64,000 bases of DNA, from NCBI RefSeq assembly GCF_014641695.1, contig NZ_BMIF01000001.1, positions 124,001 through 188,000 of the forward strand. The letters run 5' to 3'. Shown in pieces: positions 8,337 through 17,076 of the stretch. The position numbers and the translations under genes were made by a program. The notes beneath the pieces are model-generated. The model had not been told where the DNA came from. It saw nothing but the letters and a program-made list of their open reading frames with translations, and ran no database searches. How positions within the stretch are numbered: position 1 is the first letter of the stretch; each line of letters starts with the position of its first letter. Source of the DNA: Nitratireductor aestuarii. GTDB lineage: Bacteria; Pseudomonadota; Alphaproteobacteria; Rhizobiales; Rhizobiaceae.

Positions 8337-11300
8337 CTACACGTTCCAGAGGTCGTCGGGGCCGAGATAGACGAGATCGAGTTGCCCACCTTGAGCTGCG
8401 ACTGTGGCCCGTAGAAGCCCACGACGACCTGCGTTCAACGCGTAGGGGAGGACGCCATGCGACAATCCTTCGGGTGACAGCACGAGAGGCTGGCCATTCC
8501 AGTGATGCAGGGAAACCGGTGATCCTGGAGGAGGCGGCACGGTGGTCCAGTTTACGTTCGCCAAGTAGGTGCGCTCTGACCAAGTCTGGCTGGCAGTTGG
8601 TGCGAATTCCTGCGCGAAATCGAGCCAAAGGCTTCGCGTTTCGAGTGTTGGCCAGTCCGGTTGGTCGGCAAAGGCAGCCACTTCAGGTGACCGGAGCCAA
8701 ATTCTCAAGTCGTGCCCAGTCTCGAATGTGGCCCCCGTATCATTGACGGCCTTGATGGCGGCAAGGCGCGAGTTGAACCCAGCTTGCATGAGGATCGAGG
8801 CGGAGCGGTTCATTGTGCCGGTTTCCACCGCCGACAACGCCAGGCCAAGCTCATGATCTTCCAAAGCGGCCGCGGAGCCGGGGGCGCCTACGACATCACC
8901 ATTCGCGGACGCTCGAACGCGTAAAGCCTCCATTGCCCAAGGCAGGCGATAGACGAGGCCGTCTTCGATAAATCGCAAGCCGTCACCGTCACCGTTGGCG
9001 ACCAATGCCGCCAGTGGCTGTCCGAGGAGCCAGACGCGCAGGATATCTCGCCAGTTGTCAGGTAGCGGGTCCGGGGAAAAAGGATGAAAGGGGAATACCC
9101 GTTCGGCAATACCGGTGATTGCAGCGATTGCGGCTTCGTCGTCTCCGATCAGCAAAGCGCCGTTCGCGTCGACCAGCAACTGATTGCCATCCGCTGCGAC
9201 GGCATCCAACGCTTGACCAGCTTCGAGGCCGAGACCCGCAAGGAAGTATCCCTTGCGCCTAGCCGGGGTAGAGTTGGCCCAGATGTGCCGACTCCGGATC
9301 AGCAACGTTGACTTAAAAACGATGCGAGCTTCGTTCGATTTTCGCAGAAGCCGACGCTGCCACAAAGATGATTGCAAGATCGCATCGAGCGTTGCCTCGA
9401 TGTCGGCATCTGGGACATCTTCTTCGCCAATGAGGCTGAGGATCGCGGTGTCGAGCGTCGCGAGGTGCGTTTCCCATTGCTTCCGTGCGTCATCCCGGTC
9501 TTTGGGCTTTTCGCCCGGCACCTCTGGAAAGTCCCAGGCGGCCGCGTTGTTGACGACATACTCCGTCAGGCGATTGAGATCGCCGCCGACGATCTTGTGC
9601 ATGCGGAGCAAAAGGGCCGTGAGCAATTGGATCAGGCCGCTTTCCATCTCGCGGGCGCCCGGGTCTCCAATCAGCTGGACCCATTCGTTGTGCTTTTTGC
9701 TCCTTCGATCCTCGAAGATCGGGAAAAGGACAAGGCCTTCGACGTCGATGTAGGCGCGGCCGGCGCGACCTATGACGTTTTTGAACTCGGAGACCTTGAT
9801 CATCTCGCCGTTGCGATAAAGCGAGTGCATGACGACAGCGGTGGCCGACAGGTTCAGGCCCTGGGCAAGGGTCGGCGACGAGATTGTGACTTTGAGGACG
9901 CCGTCGCGGAGAAGACGTTCGACTTCCTTCCGGTAGGCCGTAGGCAGAGCACCGTGATGGAGCGCAACGCCGAGCCGAAGGCATTTCAGAATATCGCTAT
10001 TTGGGCCTAGCCATTCCTCTCCCAAAGCGATGGCCGTCTGGAGCGCCACAGGGTCCACTGCTAGGAGCGAAGGCAGCGCGCCGCGTTCGTGTAAATCGAC
10101 GATGACCTCGGCGTATGGCTCTACGCTCCGTCGTTGCGGGCAATAGATAAGGACCGTTTGACCATCTTCGACCAGGCGCCAAGCCGTGGCGAGACAAAGC
10201 TCTCGTTGGTCGCAGGGGAAGATCTTCGTCCGTTTTCTCTTGGGCTTGATGAAAAGCTGCGGAACGAAACCGGTAAAGAACCGGGGCACGAAGGGGCGTT
10301 CGTCATCGACACGGAGGTTGAGGCGCGCGTTCGGGCTATTCCAGCCGACTTCTCCGAACCGGAGGCGGGTTGGGCGCCAATCGTTTTTGACAGGTCCACC
10401 AGCTTGATCGCGGCGTAGCCATGCGGAGAAATCCTCCAGCTGATCTCCATCGGGGAGGATTGCGGAGAGGCACACGATCCGGCGCTGATGGGCGTCAGGT
10501 CGGCGAAGCAAGCGCTGAATTTGAACTTCGTAACGAACTTCACGTTCGCCTGGGCCGATCATATGGCCTTCGTCGAAAATCAACAGACCCACGTCGTCGA
10601 GCAGAGAAGGGTCGTTGCGAAGCGCGAAATCGATCTTCTCCGGTGTAGCGACGACGATGTCGCGTTCGCGAATAGCGTCTTCATCGAACCCGGAGACGCC
10701 GATGCTCCCATAAAGAGCCGAAATCGTCTTTCCGAGTGGTCCAAAGGTACGTTGGAGGTTCGCTTCCGTCTGGGCTGAGAGAGCCCTTAGCGGTGTGACG
10801 AACATGACCCTCCGGCCGCCTGCAAGACATCGGAGAATGCATAGCTCCGCAACACGGGTTTTGCCGGCGCTGGTCGGCAGTGAGACGACGAGATTATCGG
10901 ATTGATCGACGGCACGAGCCGCCGCCTCGATCTGCGACGGCCACAGATCTATTTCCGCCCTTGAGCGGCAGGCGAGCGATGCAATCAAGATCGATCGCAA
11001 ACGTAGCCAGTCAGCTGCCGCACCGCCCGTGGGAGCTAGAGGGACCCTCTCATGAAAAGTGTTGGACCAGAGGTCGGACAGAAGATGAATGGCGACTCTG
11101 TGCGCCCACCATTGCGGGAGGAGGTTGAGCTCGGCACAGATGGAAAGGCTGTTCCGAAGTCGCGCGATTGCTTGCTCGACTAAAGCCCGCTCACCGCGGT
11201 CGAGTGCTAAGAGGAAAATGGAGATGGCGCCGAAAAAGTTGTCGGTGAGCGCGATGTCCAGCCCTTCCCAGAGGAAGTCATGGCCGTCGCGGTCGGGAGC

Positions 11301-11876
11301 TGCTTCGTCATCTGGTTGAATGGGTTCGAGCGCGAGCCGCTCTTGAAATAGGCCTGAGATTCGCGCGTCGGAGCCTTCTCCATCGAGGCGATAATTATGG
11401 ACCCGTGCGCGGAGACCATTGATATCCCGGCGCATCAGCTGCGCTAAAGCGCGCTCAAGTGGCGAGAAGTTTTCTTCGTTTATGACGATCGCGAGAAGCG
11501 AGTAGGCTCGGGCGGAAAGCTGCGCGAGATGATAGCTGGCGGCCGCCATGACGAAATGGAAGTCCCGATCCGCTTCGCCGCGATCACCCTTGGCCATCAC
11601 CGATTCAAGGGCGGTCGCAGCCTGCACGAAGGCGACCCGAGCCTGATCGGCATCACCACCCATCTCAAGCATGCGTAGGCCAAGACCCAGGAGACCGTAG
11701 GCGTAGCTATGAAGATCGAAGCTGAGCTGCGGCGAGAACTGTGGCGCGTCGGATGGTAGAACGCCGCCTCGCCATATCATGGCACGGGCCTGCCCTTGCG
11801 CGATGAGTCTACCGCGAAAGCCGACTGCCGCTGCTTCGGTGATGGCGGCCGAGATGGTGTCAGGGTTGGTTGGCAT
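8337..11876 (-). CDS. hamB: HamB-like DEAD/DEAH superfamily 2 helicase (Hachiman)
   Basis: An 1179-aa SF2 helicase. After about 300 residues of helical N-terminal region come the helicase motifs: WPSQIEAA (Q-like), Walker A PTSAGKT at 334..340, TPLRAL (Ia), TPEK (Ib), DEGH at 435..438, LSAILPD (III), HHGALP, then SSPTLAQGLNLSA (V) and IGRAGRA near residue 700 (VI). About 450 residues of C-terminal region follow. The start overlaps the end of the HamA-like gene by 17 bp, so the two are surely co-translated. In Hachiman systems HamB senses or unwinds DNA and releases the HamA nuclease. The helicase is certain; the Hachiman call depends on the paired HamA. The long N-terminal region is what I would check against known HamB proteins. 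Confidence 0.82.
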   Translation of the reverse strand: MPTNPDTISAAITEAAAVGFRGRLIAQGQARAMIWRGGVLPSDAPQFSPQLSFDLHSYAYGLLGLGLRMLEMGGDADQARVAFVQAATALESVMAKGDRGEADRDFHFVMAAASYHLAQLSARAYSLLAIVINEENFSPLERALAQLMRRDINGLRARVHNYRLDGEGSDARISGLFQERLALEPIQPDDEAAPDRDGHDFLWEGLDIALTDNFFGAISIFLLALDRGERALVEQAIARLRNSLSICAELNLLPQWWAHRVAIHLLSDLWSNTFHERVPLAPTGGAAADWLRLRSILIASLACRSRAEIDLWPSQIEAAARAVDQSDNLVVSLPTSAGKTRVAELCILRCLAGGRRVMFVTPLRALSAQTEANLQRTFGPLGKTISALYGSIGVSGFDEDAIRERDIVVATPEKIDFALRNDPSLLDDVGLLIFDEGHMIGPGEREVRYEVQIQRLLRRPDAHQRRIVCLSAILPDGDQLEDFSAWLRRDQAGGPVKNDWRPTRLRFGEVGWNSPNARLNLRVDDERPFVPRFFTGFVPQLFIKPKRKRTKIFPCDQRELCLATAWRLVEDGQTVLIYCPQRRSVEPYAEVIVDLHERGALPSLLAVDPVALQTAIALGEEWLGPNSDILKCLRLGVALHHGALPTAYRKEVERLLRDGVLKVTISSPTLAQGLNLSATAVVMHSLYRNGEMIKVSEFKNVIGRAGRAYIDVEGLVLFPIFEDRRSKKHNEWVQLIGDPGAREMESGLIQLLTALLLRMHKIVGGDLNRLTEYVVNNAAAWDFPEVPGEKPKDRDDARKQWETHLATLDTAILSLIGEEDVPDADIEATLDAILQSSLWQRRLLRKSNEARIVFKSTLLIRSRHIWANSTPARRKGYFLAGLGLEAGQALDAVAADGNQLLVDANGALLIGDDEAAIAAITGIAERVFPFHPFSPDPLPDNWRDILRVWLLGQPLAALVANGDGDGLRFIEDGLVYRLPWAMEALRVRASANGDVVGAPGSAAALEDHELGLALSAVETGTMNRSASILMQAGFNSRLAAIKAVNDTGATFETGHDLRIWLRSPEVAAFADQPDWPTLETRSLWLDFAQEFAPTASQTWSERTYLANVNWTTVPPPPGSPVSLHHWNGQPLVLSPEGLSHGVLPYALNAGRRGLLRATVAAQGGQLDLVYLGPDDLWNV

Positions 11877-12636
11877 TGGCGATCACACGATCATAAATGG
11901 CGCCGACAAAGGCTGCATGGCCATCGACGTGGAGAGCGACGCCCCACTGATTGATTTGCCCCGGGTAAGCTTGAAGTGACTGCGTCAACAATGCTCGCGG
12001 CGCGTTGCCCGAGAACGTGAACAACAGATGCTGCACACTGGCCAACGGGATGCCATGACGCACCAGCGCATCGTCGATTGCGTCTGCCAAGGGTTCGTTC
12101 GCAAGTTCGAGAAGGCGCGCGGATATGAACGACAGCGCGTGCGATGAAGGCCGTCCATTGTCCTTATCAAGGCCAGCACGCGCCTCCGTGAGAGTCTGCG
12201 CGCGAAGAGAGGCCCGACTCTTTGCCTCAGTCTTGAGGAAGCGAAGTCGTTGTGTGGCCTGGTCGAGGACCATGCCGATCACATCGTCACCGCGCATTGC
12301 CATGTTGCGATGATCTTTCCATCGCAGACGCTTGATCGGAGCGCGATAGCCGCTGTGCGCTTCAATCCATTCGGTCGCGTAGATTTCACCGAGATCGCCG
12401 GAACGGATCTGCTTTGTCTGAGGTAACAACCCTGTGACCAGGTCGGCAGCCCCCGGCTTGCCGAGGCGACGCAATGCTCGGGCGATTCGCTCTTCGGCCG
12501 CATAGTGACCAGGCACCGCGGCGGCGGTCAGCTGGACGCCGGTCGGGCGATCGACGGCGCGACCGGTCTTGATGTGGAGGTGGTGGTTGCCGAGTGGAGT
12601 ATCGGCTGCGTCACACCAGTCGTTGAATTGCACCAT
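11860..12636 (-). CDS. hamA: HamA-like (DUF1837) PD-(D/E)xK nuclease, Hachiman effector
   Basis: A 258-aa protein with the DUF1837/HamA layout: RSGDLGEIYATEWIE (catalytic Glu 84), then RLRWKDHRNMAMRGDDVIG (Asp 117/118) and RFLKTEAKSRASL (E137-x-K139), the core of a PD-(D/E)xK nuclease. In described Hachiman systems HamA is held inactive by HamB and degrades DNA once phage or damaged DNA engages the helicase, killing the cell. The ATG at 12636 has GAGAAGG upstream. It follows the 184-aa gene by 17 bp and overlaps the helicase start by 17 bp. I am confident in the fold and pairing, less so about the exact Hachiman subtype. Confidence 0.8.
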   Translation of the reverse strand: MVQFNDWCDAADTPLGNHHLHIKTGRAVDRPTGVQLTAAAVPGHYAAEERIARALRRLGKPGAADLVTGLLPQTKQIRSGDLGEIYATEWIEAHSGYRAPIKRLRWKDHRNMAMRGDDVIGMVLDQATQRLRFLKTEAKSRASLRAQTLTEARAGLDKDNGRPSSHALSFISARLLELANEPLADAIDDALVRHGIPLASVQHLLFTFSGNAPRALLTQSLQAYPGQINQWGVALHVDGHAAFVGAIYDRVIANANQP

Positions 12637-12653
12637 CGCTCATACCTTCTCGA

Positions 12654-13208
12654 TTACGCGCGGCGCAGCATTCGCGGGATGTGGACGCGGTGAAAACCGT
12701 GGGTCTGCACTTGTCGGCGAAGCTTGGGGGTATCGTTGACGCCGAACGCGACGGCCGCCTTCAGGGGGCTCGCAAAGGTCGCGTAGAAGGTCCAGCGAGC
12801 GTCCTGCGGCAGTGGCGCGTTCTGCCGTCGGTCGGTGATGACGACATCGCGGGGGTCCTTCGTATTGCGAAAGGCATGGAAGGTAATCCAGTCGGGCCGC
12901 CTGTAGCGTGCGGCCTTGCTGAAGGGCACCGACTGAACCTTCACGTCGCTTTGGTCGAGAACCCAATCGCGCTGCTCTAGTATCTGCCTGACCATGTGGC
13001 CGACCATCTGCTTAACGCGGTCAATCAGGACGTCTTCGCGAAACTCCTCCAGAAGTTGTTCTTCAATACCTTCGACGGCGGGCTTTCCGAGCTCTGAGGC
13101 CGTCTCCAGGCGAGCGATAGTGGCAGGCCGCGTAAGAAACGACCAAATGCGCTGACCGATGTCGGACTCCGACAGCGAAGCGAATTTCTCCGGATTGTAG
13201 CGAAGCAT
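12654..13208 (-). CDS. Unknown 184-aa protein, first gene of the Hachiman operon
   Basis: I do not recognise this protein. It is soluble and charged, starts MLRYNPEKFASLSESDIG behind a very strong AAGGAGG site, has a helical first half (GIEEQLLEEFREDVLIDRV), and a C-terminal half with DWITFHAFRNTKDPRDVVIT and ARWTFYATFASPLKAAV that reads like an alpha/beta domain. The segment RDVVITD resembles the acidic strand of some nucleases, but no full catalytic set is visible. It is 17 bp from hamA and is the promoter-proximal gene, so it is probably made in the largest amount. A sensor, inhibitor or DNA-binding partner of HamAB are all possible; none is shown. Confidence 0.7.
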   Translation of the reverse strand: MLRYNPEKFASLSESDIGQRIWSFLTRPATIARLETASELGKPAVEGIEEQLLEEFREDVLIDRVKQMVGHMVRQILEQRDWVLDQSDVKVQSVPFSKAARYRRPDWITFHAFRNTKDPRDVVITDRRQNAPLPQDARWTFYATFASPLKAAVAFGVNDTPKLRRQVQTHGFHRVHIPRMLRRA

Positions 13209-13218
13209 GATAGGGCCT

Positions 13219-13262
13219 CCTTGACCGGGTATAAATGGCCGGTCATAAATGCCTAGTCAAGG
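13219..13262. promoter_or_regulatory. Divergent control region between Hachiman operon and XRE regulator
   Basis: The 184 bp between the two divergent starts hold a 7-bp inverted repeat CCTTGAC (13219..13225) and GTCAAGG (13256..13262). Its left arm overlaps the ribosome site of the 184-aa gene. Between the arms are two direct copies of ATAAATGGCC / ATAAATGCC at 13231 and 13245, 14 bp apart. TTGACT, read on the minus strand inside the right arm, could be a -35 element of the operon promoter. The arrangement suits an operator for the XRE protein encoded just to the right; binding is inference. Confidence 0.45.
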
Positions 13263-13392
13263 GCGCCGCACGTTGAATCGCTCAGTCTGCCGGTTTGCCG
13301 CTCGTGTGCCGCTCCGATTCCGGTCGGCTGCCTCACGCTGCGTGGCTTCTCCGTGTAGATTTGGATCATCGAAAACGCGGAATGAGGTTGAG

Positions 13393-14172
13393 ATGAAGAA
13401 GGTCGTGCCGAACGGGAAGGTCGTGAAAGCCTTGAGGGAGCAACTCGAGATACTGTCGACCCAAAAGGAAATGGCGAATGAAATCGGGGTCAGCGTTCGG
13501 ATGCTTCGCATGATCGAAAATGAGAATGCGCCGATTGCAGTATCGACGGCTGATCGGCTGGCCAAAGCGCTGCAAGTTCATCGCGAGCGGATCATCCTCG
13601 TCTCGGAGCCTTTGGAGATGGCGCCGACGGGAAGCGCGCCGGATGTCTTCTCCGCGCTGATGGAGGATGAAGACCGGCTCATACCCCGCAACGACTATGA
13701 CATCGCCAGTGCGACCACGGATGAAGGCGCGCTCTATACGGAGGCAGCTCGCTCACACGACGTGGCCTGCATCATCGAGACGACGCTTGATGAGGAGACG
13801 GGTGCCTATGCGCAGGAGCTGTTCGATATCCTCGTCGGCCTGTCCTGGTCGCAACGCGATATTCTCGTGGAGATTCCCCCAGCTACGGAGATCGCGGTTC
13901 GCCGGCGTATCCGACAGCTCATCGTTCTTCTCAAGGGCAACGACATCTGGATCTATCAGACCTCTGTCTTGAGGAGATTGCCGGAGCGATACACTGTCGC
14001 GCCGGCAGACGAGCCTTGCTCGTATCAAAGCCGTCAGGTCGTGGCGCTGGGGCCGCCGGGTGAATATGGCGAGACCACCATGCGTGTGCCGATCGATCAC
14101 GGGCAGCCGTTCATCCTTCCGGCGTGGCGCAAGCTTCGGAAGGGCGACAAGGAGTTGGCGACGCCTTCATAA
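13393..14172 (+). CDS. XRE-family helix-turn-helix regulator with long C-terminal domain
   Basis: A 259-aa protein with a Cro/C1-type helix-turn-helix in the first 70 residues (LSTQKEMANEIGVSVRMLRMIENENAPIA in part), then about 190 residues of unassigned sequence that contains DILVEIPPATEIAVRRRIRQL. I start it at the ATG at 13393 because GAGGTTGAG precedes it; the longer in-frame extension to 13249 is arginine-rich and would run across the control region. It is divergent from the Hachiman operon and 83 bp ahead of the small-protein/SMC pair, so it could control one or both. The C-terminal domain may sense a ligand or partner. Confidence 0.78.
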   Translation: MKKVVPNGKVVKALREQLEILSTQKEMANEIGVSVRMLRMIENENAPIAVSTADRLAKALQVHRERIILVSEPLEMAPTGSAPDVFSALMEDEDRLIPRNDYDIASATTDEGALYTEAARSHDVACIIETTLDEETGAYAQELFDILVGLSWSQRDILVEIPPATEIAVRRRIRQLIVLLKGNDIWIYQTSVLRRLPERYTVAPADEPCSYQSRQVVALGPPGEYGETTMRVPIDHGQPFILPAWRKLRKGDKELATPS

Positions 14173-14255
14173 TGAGAAGCAATCGTTTGATCATCGAGCT
14201 GTTGGGCGCGCGCTGAAATCGAATAAAAGTGCATTTGGCGGAAGCCGGGGGGCAT

Positions 14256-14480
14256 ATGAAGTTTAAGCTGGAAAATACTTTCGAGGAAAATCTCGCCTTG
14301 TTTCAGGCTGAGGCCGAGCAAATCGATCCTGACTGTGCGAAGATCCTCTTCGACAATATGCATCTCCTGGATTCGGGAGGTGATACCGCGCCAAGCCGAG
14401 CAACGATCGGCGAGTTTCACAAGGCGGTACTGGCTGCACTCAATGGTCTGTCCAACCCAACGGGCGAGGGCAAGGCATGA
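14256..14480 (+). CDS. Small acidic partner protein (74 aa) of the SMC-like ATPase
   Basis: An acidic, helical 74-residue protein starting MKFKLENTFEENLALFQAEAE. I use the ATG at 14256; an in-frame GTG at 14229 would add nine residues. The stop overlaps the ATPase start as ATGA, so the two are translationally coupled and probably form a complex. It resembles nothing I can name. A short acidic protein directly ahead of an SMC-like ATPase recalls the small middle components of ABC three-component (Lamassu-like) systems, but this one is shorter than those I know. Confidence 0.65.
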   Translation: MKFKLENTFEENLALFQAEAEQIDPDCAKILFDNMHLLDSGGDTAPSRATIGEFHKAVLAALNGLSNPTGEGKA

Positions 14481-16966
14481 CGCGGTATTTCCTGGGCAGC
14501 TTGTCGATCGAGGGCTTTCGCGGGATCAACAATGACGGCGACCCGCTCGTCCTCAAATTCAAACCCGACGCCGTTAACTCGGTCCATGCGCCGAACGGGG
14601 TCGGTAAAAGTTCAATATTCGAAGCCGTCTGTTTCGCGATCCACGGCATCGTTCCACGCCTGAAGGCGCTCCAGGAAGCCGAGCAGGGCGACAGCTATAT
14701 CGTCAACCGCTTCCATCCCGGGCAGCAGGCGACGGTCGACCTGATATTCGCCAGCGACGACGGGTCGCCGGATGTGGCGATCAAGGTGGTGCGGTCCGCC
14801 AACGGCGCGCGCTTTGTGACTTCCCCCAGCGGTCACGCCGATCCGCAGCAATTTCTGGCAAGTCTGCAGGAGGATTTCGTCCTCGTCGACTATAACCGGT
14901 TCGCGAAGCTGATCGACATCTCCGCCCTGGAGCGCGGGCGTTCCTTCGCATCGCTCGTGGGACTGAGCCGATATTCGCGCCTGCGCCAGGCCTTCGACGG
15001 CGCCAAGCGAACGCAAAACGTCAACAGTGATCTGGGGCTCTCCGCGCTCGATGCTGAGGTGACCACAGAGGCGCGCGCGTTGAGTGCGATCGAGCGGCGT
15101 GTCATCACCGCCCACGACGAGGTTGCCGGGGCGGGAGGCGCTGCCGTCGATAAGCTTTCCGATCTGAAGGCAGCGGTGACGGCCGCCTTGTCCGCCATCG
15201 CCTTGCTCAAGCCATTAGTGGGCGAGGGCTCGGTCATGGATCTGGATTTCGACGCCGCGGAGCTGGCGATCGAGAAGGAGGAAGGCGGGGAAGCGCGAAA
15301 GACACTGGATGCGCTGACCAACTCGGTCACGTCGCTATCGGGGCTGGAGGTCACGGCGGAGGAACTCGCTGATCTCGATCGGCTGCTCGAGCTGGCCGGA
15401 AGGAGAGACGAGGCGGTGCGCAGCGTCGGCGCGGAAGCATTGCACGCCCTCTTGCGCGATGCGCTGTCTGTGGTGTCCGGCACCGATTGGCACGATCCGA
15501 GTGAATGTCCGGTCTGTGAGGCGAAAGGTGGTGACCCGCTAAAGCCGCGGCTGGAAAGCAAGATCGCCAAATACAATGCCGCCGCCCAGCTAGGCGCCGA
15601 ACTCGTCAAGGATGTCGCCACGGCACCCGGGATCGGGAAGCTCCGCCAGCTTGAAGAGGCGGCCGCCATGGCGATCGCGACAGGCGATCGGTTGCACGTC
15701 GCGTTCGACTTGGCGGCCAAGAAGGGGGATGTGACGACGCCCGACCTGGAGAGCATCAAGGCGCGTCTCGGGGTTCTTGAAACGCAGCGCGGTCAGACTC
15801 TTACGCGGTTGCAGGGCGAGGCTGACGCGTTACAGGCGCGGTTACCTCCGTCATTGGTGCAGGTGACCCGTATCCTCAGCTTTGCAAAGCAGTTCCGCGA
15901 TGCCGTCCTGGAATACGAGACCGGGGCGCCAGCGCTCAAGGCGAAACAGGACAAGCTCAAGGTTCTGAATCGTTGGAAGACGTTCATCACGCGCGCCGGC
16001 CAGAGCTTCGCGGACGCCGAGGCCGCGCTGGCCAACGAGCGAATTGCCGAGATTCAGACCGCCTGCCAGGACCTGTTTGGTCGGTTTGTGCGCGGCGGCC
16101 CTGACGTGAAGCCGACGCTCAGCCGGGCGCAGAACAGCGAGAACGTTGATCTGAAGCTCGCGGACTTCTTCGGCCTTCAGGATCTTAGCGCCCGGGCTCT
16201 CCTCTCGGAAAGCTATCGAAACGCTGTGGCCGCGGCGATTTTCCTGGCGGCTGCGACCAAGCACAGCGGCGTTCCGCGCTTCATGGTGCTCGATGACGTG
16301 ACGTCCAGCTTTGACGCTGGTCACCAGTTCGCGCTGATGGACGCTGTGCGAACGCTGCTGCGCTATGGCGCTGTGCCGGACGGGCTGCAGTTCATTTTCC
16401 TGAGCCATGACACCAGCCTGGAGAAATACTTCGACAAGCTGAACGGCACCGCGGATTGGCATCACCAGAAGCTGCAGGGCATGCCGCCAAAGGGGCGGCT
16501 CATGGTATCGGCCCAGGAGGCTGATCGTCTCAAGGCGCAGGCGCTGCAGCACCTGAATGCCGGCCAGATCGATATCGGTGCGCCGTTTCTGCGGCAGTAT
16601 CTCGAATACAAGCTCGGGCAGATCATCGCCAAGCTGGAGGTCCCGGTCCCGCCTGACTATGCCACCCGTGGCGACAAGCGGACGCTCTCGACCTACATCG
16701 ACGCGATCGGCGAGGCAGTGAAGCTCTATCATGCGGCCAATCGGTGTGTGCTGACCCCTCAGCAGATCACCGATCTCCAAAACCATCACGTGCCATCGAT
16801 TGTCGGCAATTTCGTCAGCCACTACGAGACAGGCGCGGGGACGCCCTTCAACGCTTATGCCTTGCTGGGCGTGCTGCAGAGCATCGATGGCCTGGCGGAC
16901 TGCTTCACCTATGTCGATCCGAGCAACAACCAGAAGCGCTTCTACCGCCGGCTAGACCGCCGCTAG
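14477..16966 (+). CDS. SMC/Rad50-like ABC ATPase, candidate defence protein
   Basis: An 829-aa ABC-type ATPase. Walker A is APNGVGKSS at residues 38..46. A long, alanine- and glutamate-rich coiled-coil region is broken by a CPVC pair (residues 344..347), which looks like half of a zinc hook. After it come the signature-like LSESYRNAVAAAIFLAA, Walker B RFMVLDDV with D-loop SSFDAGH near residue 605, and the H-switch FLSHD near 643. About 150 residues follow the ATPase head, an extension not present in RecN or Rad50, where an effector or partner-binding domain could sit. It is coupled by ATGA to the 74-aa gene. Its location between a Hachiman operon and a nuclease cluster suggests phage defence, unproven. 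Confidence 0.8.
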   Translation: MTRYFLGSLSIEGFRGINNDGDPLVLKFKPDAVNSVHAPNGVGKSSIFEAVCFAIHGIVPRLKALQEAEQGDSYIVNRFHPGQQATVDLIFASDDGSPDVAIKVVRSANGARFVTSPSGHADPQQFLASLQEDFVLVDYNRFAKLIDISALERGRSFASLVGLSRYSRLRQAFDGAKRTQNVNSDLGLSALDAEVTTEARALSAIERRVITAHDEVAGAGGAAVDKLSDLKAAVTAALSAIALLKPLVGEGSVMDLDFDAAELAIEKEEGGEARKTLDALTNSVTSLSGLEVTAEELADLDRLLELAGRRDEAVRSVGAEALHALLRDALSVVSGTDWHDPSECPVCEAKGGDPLKPRLESKIAKYNAAAQLGAELVKDVATAPGIGKLRQLEEAAAMAIATGDRLHVAFDLAAKKGDVTTPDLESIKARLGVLETQRGQTLTRLQGEADALQARLPPSLVQVTRILSFAKQFRDAVLEYETGAPALKAKQDKLKVLNRWKTFITRAGQSFADAEAALANERIAEIQTACQDLFGRFVRGGPDVKPTLSRAQNSENVDLKLADFFGLQDLSARALLSESYRNAVAAAIFLAAATKHSGVPRFMVLDDVTSSFDAGHQFALMDAVRTLLRYGAVPDGLQFIFLSHDTSLEKYFDKLNGTADWHHQKLQGMPPKGRLMVSAQEADRLKAQALQHLNAGQIDIGAPFLRQYLEYKLGQIIAKLEVPVPPDYATRGDKRTLSTYIDAIGEAVKLYHAANRCVLTPQQITDLQNHHVPSIVGNFVSHYETGAGTPFNAYALLGVLQSIDGLADCFTYVDPSNNQKRFYRRLDRR

Positions 16967-17076
16967 GCTAGGATTCGGAGAGGGAGAGATCGACGAGTTC
17001 GAGCATTCCCTCCGCGACCATCGGATCGACGGCGAAGCCGCGGGCCTTGGTTTCGCTCTCGGTCCAGCGCGCGGGG

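Noticed and set aside
13249-13392. N-terminal extension of the XRE regulator
   Set aside because: Basic low-complexity sequence covering the intergenic control dyad; the ATG at 13393 has a ribosome site.
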